In this document: piece by piece, positions 1 through 8,040 of the stretch
How the letters are laid out: each line of letters begins with the position of its first letter
Position numbering within the stretch: position 1 is the first letter of the stretch
Origin: Lacticigenium naphthae DSM 19658
Lineage (GTDB): Bacteria > Bacillota > Bacilli > Lactobacillales > Carnobacteriaceae_A
Assembly (NCBI RefSeq): GCF_000425865.1
Contig: NZ_AUEG01000015.1
Location: 1 to 37,693 of the forward strand
Length of the DNA: 37,693 nucleotides
Direction: 5' to 3'
Program-made: the position numbers and the translations under genes
The notes under the pieces: generated by a model
Databases searched by the model: none
What the model was told of the DNA's origin: nothing
Seen by the model: the letters and a program-made list of their open reading frames with translations, nothing else

Positions 1-472
1 CAATTTACACCCACTCTTCCTGGAAAATCACGTTAGAATGATGATCAGTGTCCTGGCTTACAACCTCGTCAATTTTTTAAAGACCATTGGATTTGAACAA
101 GTGAATCGGGGGATGACGATTCATTCTATACGATTGACATTGCTCAAAGTTGCCGGCAAACTCGTTAAAACAGGCAGACAAGTCTATCTCAAACTGTCGA
201 GTTATCATGTGTATCAAACCGAATTTTATAAGGTTTTCGAACGCCTACGGCGATCCAGACAATGTATTTAGAGGAGTTATCGCATAAAGTTTTAACTGAT
301 TATTTCAAGGGATCAGTATGCCCTTAAATAGACAAAGGATTTTTAATAGGTCCTTCTTCCCTAAGAATCCTGTTCGAAAACACAATATTTTAGAAGAAGG
401 TATCTGCCTAATATAAAAATAGGCAATTTATTCAAGAAAACAGCTTTAAATTAGAGCTATGAATTATTCAGG
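1..472 (+). mobile_element. IS1380-family insertion sequence, right end (partial)
   Basis: The window opens inside a transposase whose C-terminal part resembles IS1380-family enzymes. The element probably ends at 472, where the bottom strand begins CCTGAATAATTC; IS1380 ends typically begin with CC. The inferred boundary falls 16 bases into a start codon-led reading frame that would otherwise be the next gene of an ABC transporter operon. Bases 272-472 between the transposase stop and this end are non-coding and include a small hairpin near 396-424. The left end and the target duplication lie outside the window, so the boundary is inferred from one side only. Confidence 0.6.
2..271 (+). CDS. 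IS1380-type transposase, C-terminal fragment
   Basis: The reading frame is open from the first bases of the window and ends at TAG (269-271). It gives about 89 residues, beginning NLHPLFLENHVRMM. The segments VLAYNLVNFLK, IRLTLLKVAGKLVKTGRQ and LKLSSYHVYQTEFYKVFERL are typical of the C-terminus of IS1380-family DDE transposases: the last catalytic-domain helix followed by a basic segment. The N-terminal catalytic part is beyond the window, so I cannot tell whether the transposase is intact. The family assignment rests on recalled sequence patterns. Confidence 0.65.
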   Translation, partial: NLHPLFLENHVRMMISVLAYNLVNFLKTIGFEQVNRGMTIHSIRLTLLKVAGKLVKTGRQVYLKLSSYHVYQTEFYKVFERLRRSRQCI

Positions 473-488
473 TTTTTGCATTTTTCAT
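473..488 (-). pseudogene. Start of a second sugar ABC permease, cut off by the IS
   Basis: On the bottom strand the stop of the preceding permease overlaps a new ATG (ATGA, 485-488), the usual coupling between the two permease genes of carbohydrate ABC operons. The frame reads Met-Lys-Asn-Ala-Lys and then meets the inferred IS end at 472; a stop follows at 468-470. The sequence AAAGGGG just upstream could serve as its ribosome binding site. This is best read as the 5' stub of a MalG/UgpE-type permease gene. Only five codons support it, so the identity is inferred from operon position. Confidence 0.5.
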
Positions 489-1369
489 TTTGTTGATCCC
501 CTTTCACTTGTTACTTTAAACATTAACAAAGTCAGAATTCCAATTATGCCAAATAATAAAATGGACATAGCAGAAGCAACACCAAAATTGTAATCTACAA
601 AAGCTTCATCGAAAATCAAGTATGATATTACATACGTCGAAGTTCCGGGTCCACCCTCCGTCATGATCAATATTTGTATGTACGCCTGAAAATAACTAAT
701 TAGAGATGTAATAATGATAAATAAAGTAGTCGGTTTTAAAAGTGGCCAAGTAATATTTTTAAACGTCTGCATCTTACTTGCTCCATCGATACTTGCTGCT
801 TCATAAACATCTTGAGGTAATCCCATCAGACCAGCCAAATAAATAACTGTTGCATACCCAAAATCTTTCCAAATGGTCATGATTATAATTGCTGGCAGAG
901 CATATTGAGCATCCTTTAACCAGTTGATATCTAATCCAAAAACTTTATTAATCAATCCGAATTGTGGATTATATAACCACATCCATACGAAGGATACAGC
1001 AACTAATGGTGTAATTGTTGGCATATAAAACATTCCTCGAAACGATGATTTGAATTTTGTTATCTTTGCCTCCAATAACAAAGCTAGTCCCAAACCTAAA
1101 ACAATTCTAAAAAACACAGAAAGGAATGAAAAGAAAATTGTATTATTCATAGATTTCCAAAAAAGTGGATTTGAAAGAACATACTTGAAATTATCTAGAC
1201 CGACAAAATCATATTGATCAATTAATGGATTCCAATCATGCATGCTTCCAGCAAAAGCTTTATATATTGGATATACTAAAAATATTCCAAAATATACTAT
1301 GATAAATAATATTGTTAAATTCTTCAATGTAAATATCTTTGTATTATTTTTTTTCGTTTCTAACTTCAT
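485..1369 (-). CDS. Carbohydrate ABC transporter permease (MalF/UgpA type)
   Basis: This 294-residue integral membrane protein belongs to the MalF/UgpA group of binding-protein-dependent permeases. It would form half of the membrane channel that takes up a sugar or oligosaccharide. It shows an N-terminal membrane segment (about residues 15-38), a conserved region ending PTITPLVAVSFVWMWLYNP, and the EAA loop that contacts the ATPase (YEAASIDGASKMQTFKNITW). The length is normal and a ribosome binding site (GGAGAAATAGT) precedes the ATG. It lies 73 bp downstream of the binding-protein gene. The expected partner permease is missing because an insertion sequence ends about 12 bp after this stop. 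No ATPase gene is in the window; a shared MsmK/MalK-type ATPase elsewhere is possible. The substrate cannot be deduced. Confidence 0.92.
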   Translation of the reverse strand: MKLETKKNNTKIFTLKNLTILFIIVYFGIFLVYPIYKAFAGSMHDWNPLIDQYDFVGLDNFKYVLSNPLFWKSMNNTIFFSFLSVFFRIVLGLGLALLLEAKITKFKSSFRGMFYMPTITPLVAVSFVWMWLYNPQFGLINKVFGLDINWLKDAQYALPAIIIMTIWKDFGYATVIYLAGLMGLPQDVYEAASIDGASKMQTFKNITWPLLKPTTLFIIITSLISYFQAYIQILIMTEGGPGTSTYVISYLIFDEAFVDYNFGVASAMSILLFGIIGILTLLMFKVTSERGSTK

Positions 1370-1403
1370 ACTATTTCTCCTATCTTTTAGTCTTAAAAAT
1401 TGA

Positions 1404-1428
1404 GGATGCTAATATTTCATTAGCATCC
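1404..1428 (-). terminator. Intercistronic hairpin between binding protein and permease
   Basis: A perfect 10-bp stem (GGATGCTAAT / ATTAGCATCC) with a 5-nt loop sits between the two ABC genes. On the bottom strand it is followed by TCAATTTTTAAG, a weak U-rich tail. Such hairpins usually let the binding protein be made in excess of the permease, by partial termination or by stabilising the upstream mRNA. Confidence 0.7.
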
Positions 1429-1442
1429 CCCATCGATCTACC

Positions 1443-2819
1443 TTAATTTAATTCATCAAAAAATTTATAACTTGATTGTAAAGAATTAAATTCGGCATTT
1501 TCCATGTCTTTATCCATCTGTTCTTGACCATCACTCAAGGCTTGATCAATATCTTTCCCATTATATAAAATATCTTCCATCACTTGAGTTGCTGTTGTTT
1601 CAACAGTAGCAGGAAATGGTCCTGGCCAAATCAATCGATCTACTCGAGGTGATAAAGCTTTCAAAACTGGATTTTCTAGGACATCAGGATTGTCTACTAG
1701 AGATTTTTTGCTTGGGAACGAAGCTAAGGATAAAGCACCCTCAACTGAGTACTCCTCACCAGCCAAAATATATTTCAAAAAGTCTTGCGCGACAGCTTGC
1801 TGTTCTTCACTCTGATTTTTATTGACACCCGGTGTGCTTTCACCATTGTATCTATCATAAGCAAATGGTACTTCTTCTGTTGGAGTAGGAGTTGCGAACA
1901 CACCAAAATCTATATCCGAATAATTGTTGTTTAATTCTCCTAAGAACCAACCCCATTTATAAACCATAGCGGTTTGTGCATTACCAAAGCTCATACTTGA
2001 GTCGTCACCAAAATCTTTTGATCCTACTTTTTCTTTTTCATATAGATTGGTCAAATATTCAAAATTTTCTTTTGTAGTCGAATTATCAAAGTTTGCAGTA
2101 CCATCTTCATTGAATAAAAGTTCTTCTTTTTGATAATTTAATCCTTCATATATCGCACTGATATCTCCATTGAAGTTGTAACCCGCTTGAATGATATTTC
2201 CATCTTCATCATACTTCGTCAATTGTTTCGCTACTTCTGTGAATTCATCCCACGTTTGAGGAATGTCATCTTCTGAAAGACCGGCTTCTTCCCACAAAGT
2301 TTTATTATAATAAATGTTTCCAGAATTGATCAGATAATCTGTATAGTATACTTCACCATCAATGACATGAGAATCGACTGATTCAAAATCAGCTTGCAAA
2401 TCTTCTACTGGAATATCATAAGGTGCTAGGTAAGGGAAAATGTTATCATGCTGTGAATTATGTATATTGAATAGCGCAGGACCATCTTCTCCTTTTAAAG
2501 ATAGTGGAAGCTTTGTCCAAAAATCATCCCAGGGTTGAATGGATACTTCAATATCGACGTTAGGATAAATTTCCTCGTAACTCTCTGCCAATTTATTTAT
2601 TGGATCAGTTTCGCCCCAAGTCCAATATTCGATACTAATGGGTTCACCTTCGTTGACCAACTTATTTGGATCATATTGAATTGTTTCACCAAACGTTTCG
2701 AGTCCTTTATCTGGATTATCATCTTGGACTAGTTCTTCCGCTTCTCCAGTAGTATTGGAACAAGCAGCTAAACTTAAAATACTGGCTATCGATAATAAAC
2801 CTTTTGTAATTTTTGACAT
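1443..2819 (-). CDS. Extracellular sugar-binding lipoprotein (SBP family 1)
   Basis: A 458-residue solute-binding protein of an ABC sugar importer. It starts with a lipoprotein signal peptide: charged residues, a hydrophobic stretch, and the lipobox LAAC with Cys near residue 20, followed by an acidic linker. It should therefore be anchored outside the membrane by a lipid on that Cys. The mature part has features of SBP family 1: ISIEYWTWGE at the first strand, ALFNIHNSQ, an NSGNIYYNKTLWEEAGL segment, and a C-terminal region rich in aromatic residues. It is the first gene of the operon and has its own strong promoter with a cre-like site and a LacI-type operator, implying induction by the sugar and catabolite control. 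The sugar is unknown. Confidence 0.93.
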   Translation of the reverse strand: MSKITKGLLSIASILSLAACSNTTGEAEELVQDDNPDKGLETFGETIQYDPNKLVNEGEPISIEYWTWGETDPINKLAESYEEIYPNVDIEVSIQPWDDFWTKLPLSLKGEDGPALFNIHNSQHDNIFPYLAPYDIPVEDLQADFESVDSHVIDGEVYYTDYLINSGNIYYNKTLWEEAGLSEDDIPQTWDEFTEVAKQLTKYDEDGNIIQAGYNFNGDISAIYEGLNYQKEELLFNEDGTANFDNSTTKENFEYLTNLYEKEKVGSKDFGDDSSMSFGNAQTAMVYKWGWFLGELNNNYSDIDFGVFATPTPTEEVPFAYDRYNGESTPGVNKNQSEEQQAVAQDFLKYILAGEEYSVEGALSLASFPSKKSLVDNPDVLENPVLKALSPRVDRLIWPGPFPATVETTATQVMEDILYNGKDIDQALSDGQEQMDKDMENAEFNSLQSSYKFFDELN

Positions 2820-2837
2820 TTGATTCTCTCCTTTTTT

Positions 2838-2855
2838 AGGTTAAACGTTTAACCT
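2838..2855. promoter_or_regulatory. LacI-family operator (18-bp perfect palindrome)
   Basis: AGGTTAAACGTTTAACCT is a perfect 18-bp palindrome centred on CG, the hallmark of LacI/GalR-family operators. It lies between the predicted transcription start (about 2865) and the start codon of the sugar-binding protein at 2819. Repressor binding there would block elongation. No LacI-type regulator gene is in the window. Confidence 0.82.
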
Positions 2856-2871
2856 TTGCTTTACAAATATA

Positions 2872-2900
2872 AGATTACCCTTTTTAGTTTATCTTGTCAA
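2872..2900 (-). promoter_or_regulatory. Sigma-A promoter of the ABC sugar operon
   Basis: On the bottom strand a perfect -35 box TTGACA (2895-2900) and a -10 box TAATCT (2872-2877) are separated by 17 bp. The start site would be near 2865, 46 bp before the binding-protein ATG. Confidence 0.8.
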
Positions 2901-2909
2901 GCGTTTTCA
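2896..2909 (-). promoter_or_regulatory. cre-like catabolite control site overlapping -35
   Basis: The bottom strand reads TGAAAACGCTTGAC, which matches the CcpA cre consensus at its first twelve positions and diverges at the last two. It overlaps the -35 box, so CcpA binding would compete with RNA polymerase. Confidence 0.65.
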
Positions 2910-3154
2910 TTCCTGTTTATTCAATTTTTTTAATAACCCGGCCTCTATTCTTGCAACACTAAACCAAAGATGCTGAGTCGATTGTCCCTGCATCTACTTA
3001 TTTCACGAACTTCACTTTTTAAACTGTGCTCGAAATAGCAGACAAGTTTGTAACTTATGGATAAATTGCAAAGCTCTATTCAGATCTGATGTTTCTCCAA
3101 AAGCAGAATGATCAATGTCCAAGTGAGTCCTCTCCAATAGCATCAGCACATTAT
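2910..3154. other. Non-coding spacer
   Basis: The stretch between the ABC operon promoter and the terminator of the next gene has no convincing open reading frame in any frame and no other structure that I could find. Confidence 0.5.
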
Positions 3155-3198
3155 AAAAAAGAAGCTTCCAATCGAGTCCGATTGGAAGCTTCTTTTTT
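3155..3198. terminator. Strong bidirectional terminator
   Basis: A perfect 20-bp stem (3155-3174 with 3179-3198) encloses the 4-nt loop AGTC. The stem is flanked by A-tract and T-tract ends, so it works in either direction. Its likely job is to end the 3240-3968 gene, whose stop lies 42 bp away. Confidence 0.88.
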
Positions 3199-3239
3199 AC
3201 AGATGGAACACAAAATTTGACTAAAAAAAGTACTTGTTT

Positions 3240-3968
3240 TTAGTCATTTTCCCGATACTTGTCCTCCACAATAACATAGTTCTGGTGATCGATCTTGTCC
3301 CATTCAGTTTTTTGGTACTGAATAAACTTTAGCAAGGAATTGATCTTTTCTTTATCATATTGTTGGAAGTTTTGACTAGTTGCCCAAGCAACTGTCTCCT
3401 CATGTTCAGGATGATCGGGATCTTTGTAGATCGCTAAAAACTGTTTAAATCCATCCAGCCCACCCACATCTTCAGGCGGCGCAGTCACTTTTCCATCAAG
3501 CAACGTCGGGTAACCAAAATAATAATCCTTGACGATTTCTTCTAAAGTCACCGTAAACTGCCAGCCATCCCCATAATCATAGCGATAGTCTACCGTTCCG
3601 TGTCTCTCTAGATACTCATCGATCTTCAGCCCACTCGGTTTCCGGACAATTGTTTTCAACCGCTCATGAATTTCAGCAAGCTGAACAAGATACTGATTCT
3701 CCGGGACCCTAGCCTTCAACTGTTCAAGGATCTCCTTCTTGTTTTTCTTTAAATAAGTGTATTCCTCGTAAGCTTCCTCGTCATTCGTGACTACGATACC
3801 TTCTTCGTGTAAGTAAAATGCATATAAGTGACCATCCCCTGAAAAATTCGTCACACCCTGGATCACATCATGCAGCCGGTTGAACGTCGCTCCGGCAGGC
3901 ATCACCACACGCCTCCAAATCAGCGGTTTTGAATCCTCTAACACTAGCTTGATTATATACGCCTTCAT
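3240..3968 (-). CDS. Plasmid pRiA4b ORF-3-like family protein
   Basis: A 242-residue soluble protein. The N-terminal LVLEDSKPLIWRRVVMPAGA, followed by TFNRLHDVIQGV and W/Y-rich strands, and the later segment YRYDYGDGWQFTVTLEEI match the pRiA4b ORF-3-like domain (PF07929). That domain is also found in passenger proteins of IS1096-type elements. The conserved DYGDGW and the C-terminal PPEDVGGLDGFKQFL are clear family marks. The biochemical role of the family is not established. The gene stands alone, with a ribosome binding site (AAAGGAG) before the ATG and a strong terminator after it. The middle part (about residues 55-115) is a lysine- and glutamate-rich helical insertion. Confidence 0.85.
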   Translation of the reverse strand: MKAYIIKLVLEDSKPLIWRRVVMPAGATFNRLHDVIQGVTNFSGDGHLYAFYLHEEGIVVTNDEEAYEEYTYLKKNKKEILEQLKARVPENQYLVQLAEIHERLKTIVRKPSGLKIDEYLERHGTVDYRYDYGDGWQFTVTLEEIVKDYYFGYPTLLDGKVTAPPEDVGGLDGFKQFLAIYKDPDHPEHEETVAWATSQNFQQYDKEKINSLLKFIQYQKTEWDKIDHQNYVIVEDKYREND

Positions 3969-4456
3969 CGCTTTAGACTCCTTTAGTTTCTGTGAAATTC
4001 GTCCATCATTGGCTACTTATTTAACATATGTACCCCAAATCGTAGCGCACATTTTGTTTCTATTCAATAGATAGCAGTTATAGACCCTCACTTATCTTTC
4101 TATACTCTGCACTACCGCTACTCCCTTGTTTACTCTATTAAAAGAGGATCTACTTCTACCTTATTCTTATCTCTACAGGAAGAAATATATACTAATGGAG
4201 ACAACAAAAACCATGATCCACGCCCAGAAAACCCAGCTGATTCTCTTTTCTTGCTTGGTCACATTGTCGTCTTTATCAGCTGTTATTTTTTGGAAAGTAC
4301 TGATCGATACGACCAGAACAAAAACGAATCCTAGAAAATAGCCCATAACATCCCTCTTTTTAATTCCTTTTCCTATCTTATATTTTCGTCCATTTTACCA
4401 AAAGACTCTGCCTTTTACTACCCATTCACTAAATTGTCAGATGAATAAATCCACTC
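3969..4456. other. Non-coding or decayed stretch
   Basis: No reading frame here has both a ribosome binding site and recognisable sequence. The longest frame (4126-4341, +, 71 codons) has one hydrophobic segment near its middle but no convincing Shine-Dalgarno sequence and no family resemblance. I treat the region as intergenic or decayed. Confidence 0.4.
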
Positions 4457-4702
4457 TGCACTTTCTACACAAAAAACAGTAATGACTTAAAACAAACCGA
4501 CTACTTGCTTAGTGAGATAGCGCTCAACAATGGGTTCAACTCCCTCAGTCAATTCAAACGTGCATTGAAAGACATCATGCAGACTCCCCCTTACAGCATC
4601 GAAAAATTTATTTTTCAAAGAGATAACTACCGCTGGTGTTTTCAAAAAAGAGTCACTATTCACTCGAATGGCAGCGTTCGACTGACCGGACTACTTCACT
4701 AG
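4457..4702 (+). pseudogene. AraC-type helix-turn-helix remnant
   Basis: The frame encodes DYLLSEIALNNGFNSLSQF followed by KRALKDIMQTPPYS. This is the second helix-turn-helix of AraC/XylS or Ada-type regulators (consensus I-x-x-I-A-x-x-x-G-F-x-S-x-S-Q-F-x-R-A-F-K). The frame stays open upstream to about 4457 but has no start codon with a ribosome binding site. After the HTH the sequence no longer looks like a family member and stops at 4702. I read it as the fragment of a lost regulator. Whether it was a sugar regulator or an Ada/AlkA protein cannot be told. Confidence 0.55.
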
Positions 4703-4924
4703 AGTGGGAAAGCTTCAACAGTCGAACAGATTAGTGGTCTCACGTCATACAAGCCAATTGATTTACAGGAGTTTATCAAAATTTGTACAGAACTTCTTTC
4801 GTGAAGCAATAATCTAAAGAAGACAGGAATCAATACGAAACTTCTTTAGACAACCTTTCTTCGACTTTCTATTTGGTTTCAATCATCATTCTTGAGCGCA
4901 GTTTAGAAAGAATGTTCGTCCAAT
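4703..4924. other. Non-coding spacer
   Basis: No coding sequence is seen between the AraC remnant and the terminator of the zinc-ribbon operon. Confidence 0.4.
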
Positions 4925-4954
4925 AAGAAAAAGACTCGGACGAATGTCCCAGCC
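4925..4954 (-). terminator. Terminator of the zinc-ribbon operon
   Basis: On the bottom strand GGCTGGGA and TCCGAGTC pair with one mismatch around a 6-nt loop, and TTTTTC follows. It lies about 37 bp downstream of the last zinc-ribbon gene. Confidence 0.7.
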
Positions 4955-4990
4955 TTTTCAAAATTATCTTCGCAGATTTTTAGTGATCTG

Positions 4991-5728
4991 TTACTCTTTG
5001 ATGTATACATCCCCATCGAGCAAAACATCTCTTTCGTTCTGATGCGAAGACACACTCATGCTTGCGTAATCCATATCGAACATCACTGCCTCAACAGCTG
5101 TGATTTCTCCTGTTACAACTATCTTGTCATCTTCTTCTTTTTGCTTTAAATCCAATGCATTAATAAAATAATCAAACTCATTCCCAGTGAAATTATTATA
5201 CAATTCACTTTTGGGAATTCTCAATTCTATAGTTGCATTTTCACTTGAATCCACAATGTAGTAGTCCGTGAGATCATCTTCTTGTAATTGGAAAGAAACC
5301 TCCATATAGCCTTCACTAGAATCATTTATTAGAGTGGCCTTTCCTCTATTGGAAATTTCTAACCGGTTATTTTCTAGCGGATCGCCAATGGTATATTCTG
5401 ATTCATATTTTCCGGCAACGTCGACTCCTCCAACAAAGAAGTACACTACTAACACAATTGCCAATACAGCTAAACTTCCTAATACAATTTTCCCAGATAG
5501 AATTTTCTTCAGAGACTGATTGTTTTTCACTTTGTCCATATCAATTTTTGAAGTAACTGTCTCTTTTGCTGAAGTAAAAGTTTTTGTCGCTTGATCCATC
5601 ACTGAGTTGCTTTTATGGGTGTTCGGTGCTGATTTTGTTTCAAAATCATATCCGCAATTTGTGCAAAATTTACTCTCTTTACTCTGTTCCGTTCCACAAT
5701 TTGCACAAAATTTTGTTTCTTTCGCCAT
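4991..5728 (-). CDS. Zinc-ribbon membrane protein with extracellular domain
   Basis: This 245-residue protein is third in a run of three zinc-ribbon genes. I place the start at the second ATG (5728), because AAAGGAG lies 8 bases before it; a longer frame from 5752 would add eight residues. Residues 7-26 form a zinc ribbon (C8, C11, C22, C25). A linker of about 55 residues follows, then one membrane segment (about residues 85-107, VLGSLAVLAIVLVVYFFVGG), then an outside domain of about 135 residues starting VAGKYESEY. The layout suggests a cytoplasmic zinc ribbon coupled to a surface domain. I do not recognise the outer domain, which resembles lipocalin-like 'DUF' domains only loosely. A function in the envelope is inferred from context. 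Confidence 0.8.
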   Translation of the reverse strand: MAKETKFCANCGTEQSKESKFCTNCGYDFETKSAPNTHKSNSVMDQATKTFTSAKETVTSKIDMDKVKNNQSLKKILSGKIVLGSLAVLAIVLVVYFFVGGVDVAGKYESEYTIGDPLENNRLEISNRGKATLINDSSEGYMEVSFQLQEDDLTDYYIVDSSENATIELRIPKSELYNNFTGNEFDYFINALDLKQKEEDDKIVVTGEITAVEAVMFDMDYASMSVSSHQNERDVLLDGDVYIKE

Positions 5729-5794
5729 TCTATTTTCTCCTTTGCTATTCATAGTTTTTATTTAAATCCTATTTCACAAGGTGATGTGCTGTAT

Positions 5795-6577
5795 TTAATA
5801 GCTGTACATCATATCATAGATAAATTCATTCATGATATCTGTCGCAAGATAAGAGAATTCTTCTACAGCAGCAAACACACCGGTTCTTCCAAGAATGATA
5901 AATACTAATAACATGATCAGATTTCCTATAAGAGCGATATAGATGCGATCGATTTTCGCACTATTTTTGTCCTGATAAAGATAAACAGTAAAATTTGTCA
6001 TTGCCAATGTTACGGTTCCAGCGAATAGTATTGTTGAAGGAACAATCAATCCAAGCGGTGCGACTGCAATAAATAACAATAGAATCGACTGCAAGAGAAT
6101 AAATCCTGAAAACAATCCTCCATACTGAGTCAATAGTGTTTTATAGTTTACTGTAGCAGTGTAAAATACTTTTTTGACCAACATCACTATACCCGTAGAA
6201 CCAAAATTGAAAGCTAAGAAAAACAGGAATGATTTAAAAAATAATTCCATACTAGCTGAAAATACATTTGTCGCTAAAAATGTCAATGTTATGGAAGAAA
6301 ACAATGACATCAGTGCAAATTGGATGATACCGTTGGCACTTTCTGCTTTTTTGAAACTGGAACTCGGATTTTTCACTGTTTGCAGGAAATAGTCCCAATA
6401 ATCAGCTGCTAAGGTTCCTACTTGTTCTTTATCAATGTTCATCGCGTCCAAGTTAATGATCGTTTGGCCCGGTTTTTCATCGGTAACCGTCGCTGAGCCA
6501 TCGACAGGTTTACCGCACTCACTACAGAATTTAGTTGCTGCTTTTAATTCATTTCCACAGTTCGAACAAAATTTCAT
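5795..6577 (-). CDS. Zinc-ribbon polytopic membrane protein (Yip1-like)
   Basis: A 260-residue protein with an N-terminal zinc ribbon (C4, C7, C18, C21; FCSNCGN / FCSECGK). A soluble linker follows, then a block of about five hydrophobic segments from residue 85 to 235, for example FALMSLFSSITLTFLATNVF and FSGFILLQSILLLFIAVAPL. The arrangement resembles Firmicute zinc-ribbon proteins with a Yip1/DUF-type membrane block. The start has AGGAGGAGTAAG upstream. It is the middle gene of the operon, 59 bp after the TcaA-like gene and 66 bp before the third zinc-ribbon gene. The function is unknown. Polytopic partners of this kind may form a complex with the single-pass neighbours. Confidence 0.8.
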   Translation of the reverse strand: MKFCSNCGNELKAATKFCSECGKPVDGSATVTDEKPGQTIINLDAMNIDKEQVGTLAADYWDYFLQTVKNPSSSFKKAESANGIIQFALMSLFSSITLTFLATNVFSASMELFFKSFLFFLAFNFGSTGIVMLVKKVFYTATVNYKTLLTQYGGLFSGFILLQSILLLFIAVAPLGLIVPSTILFAGTVTLAMTNFTVYLYQDKNSAKIDRIYIALIGNLIMLLVFIILGRTGVFAAVEEFSYLATDIMNEFIYDMMYSY

Positions 6578-6636
6578 TCTTACTCCTCCTATTGTGATCC
6601 TTTTTCAGAAACCTACGATCTCATCCTTCCACGGTT

Positions 6637-8040
6637 TTAATCTGTCACTAACGTTGCGGATTCTAGTTTAAGAGTATAATTATATCCACCATAAAATGTA
6701 GGTTCTTCATCTATATCTTCGATCACTGCAACCCCTTCAAAGGTCAGTTCATCTACTAGATCTTCTTTATCTACACCATATTCATAATCCGTTTCAGCTC
6801 TCAATGTATAGGTCAAATTGTAGGAATACTGATCGATTCTCTCAACTTCAGAAATCGTAGGTGTGTAATAAATTTTATAGATATCCTCATCTTCTCGAAT
6901 GCTCTTTCCTTTATTCGTGAATGTACTATACAGACTATTTTCTTCTCCGCCCACAAGTAAGTCTTGTAAAGAAGTAGTATAAGCTGAATCATCATAATAA
7001 GTTAGGTCTTCAGCCACAGCATAAACATCATACAGCAACATTTTTAGATCATATTCACTTGCATCGATCAAATCAAGATAGTACGTCGTATCATAGTCTT
7101 CAAAATACATTTCTTCAGATTTTAAAGTGGCTGAAGGATATTCTTTGGATACATACAAACTACTATCTTCTTGCCAAGCTATTGGACCGATCCAAGCTTC
7201 CCCGTCTTGTAACTTCCCGACTTCTTTGTCGTTCAAGAAAACTAAGCCATCCTCCATATTTGACGACACAGAAATATTGATCCCATGTAAAGATAAATCG
7301 ATGTATTCTTCATTACCATAGTTATCCATAAAACTCATTTCTCTTTCAGTGGATAAATCTCCAGTGGCTAATGTAACAGACGAATCAAACAAATAATCTC
7401 CGGGTGCAATCGGTCCAATTTTTTTGGTATATTCACTAGAATCTGATGTAGCGATTTCTTCCCCATTCATCCGCAAAGTGACTTCTTCCATATTCGTCAC
7501 AACTTCAGCGTAGATCGGCACAATAATTAATTCATAATTTGGGAAGATAAATAGCTCATTCCCGTTTTTTCTTAAATGGATCTCATAGGAATCGTCAAAA
7601 GCATTGCTACTATACAGAACTCTATCTTGTATCTCTTTGATATATTCTTTGTTCTCACTTATGTAGTCTGTAAATGGTTTGACTGAATCTTCTGTGATTT
7701 CAAAGTTCATATCTTTCGTTGCCAAAACCTTCGCAACTTCAGCAGGATCAGCTGTATTCAGAACTTCAACGTCTCTTTTCACTTGATTTTCAAGCGAATA
7801 ATAGTCTTCCCCAAACTTATATCCTGAAAATAGTAAGAGTGCACTCGCAGCTATTGTTCCAAGAATAATTTTATTTTTCTTTGTAAGAGGTTTTTTCGGC
7901 TGACTGGGTTTCTTTTCTTCTGTCTTCTGCTGAGTGCTGTTTTCTTTTTTATCGGTAGAATCCATTAAGTTGTTTCCACAACCCTCACAAAATTTTGCGT
8001 TTTCATTGTTTTCATATCCACATTTTGAACAGTTAACCAT
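6637..8040 (-). CDS. TcaA/YvbJ-like zinc-ribbon membrane protein
   Basis: A 467-residue protein built like Staphylococcus TcaA and Bacillus YvbJ. It has an N-terminal zinc ribbon (C4, C7, C18, C21), a basic, lysine-rich linker (about 30-52) and one membrane span (about 56-76, IILGTIAASALLLFSGYKFG). A long extracellular part follows, containing the TcaA second-domain start (LENQVKRDVEVLNTADPAEV) and later beta-rich repeats with IGPIAPGDY and IGPIAWQED. TcaA is known from staphylococci as a protein affecting glycopeptide susceptibility and the cell wall. A cell-wall or stress role here is inferred from homology. It is the first gene of the three-gene run, with AGGAG before the ATG. Confidence 0.85.
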   Translation of the reverse strand: MVNCSKCGYENNENAKFCEGCGNNLMDSTDKKENSTQQKTEEKKPSQPKKPLTKKNKIILGTIAASALLLFSGYKFGEDYYSLENQVKRDVEVLNTADPAEVAKVLATKDMNFEITEDSVKPFTDYISENKEYIKEIQDRVLYSSNAFDDSYEIHLRKNGNELFIFPNYELIIVPIYAEVVTNMEEVTLRMNGEEIATSDSSEYTKKIGPIAPGDYLFDSSVTLATGDLSTEREMSFMDNYGNEEYIDLSLHGINISVSSNMEDGLVFLNDKEVGKLQDGEAWIGPIAWQEDSSLYVSKEYPSATLKSEEMYFEDYDTTYYLDLIDASEYDLKMLLYDVYAVAEDLTYYDDSAYTTSLQDLLVGGEENSLYSTFTNKGKSIREDEDIYKIYYTPTISEVERIDQYSYNLTYTLRAETDYEYGVDKEDLVDELTFEGVAVIEDIDEEPTFYGGYNYTLKLESATLVTD

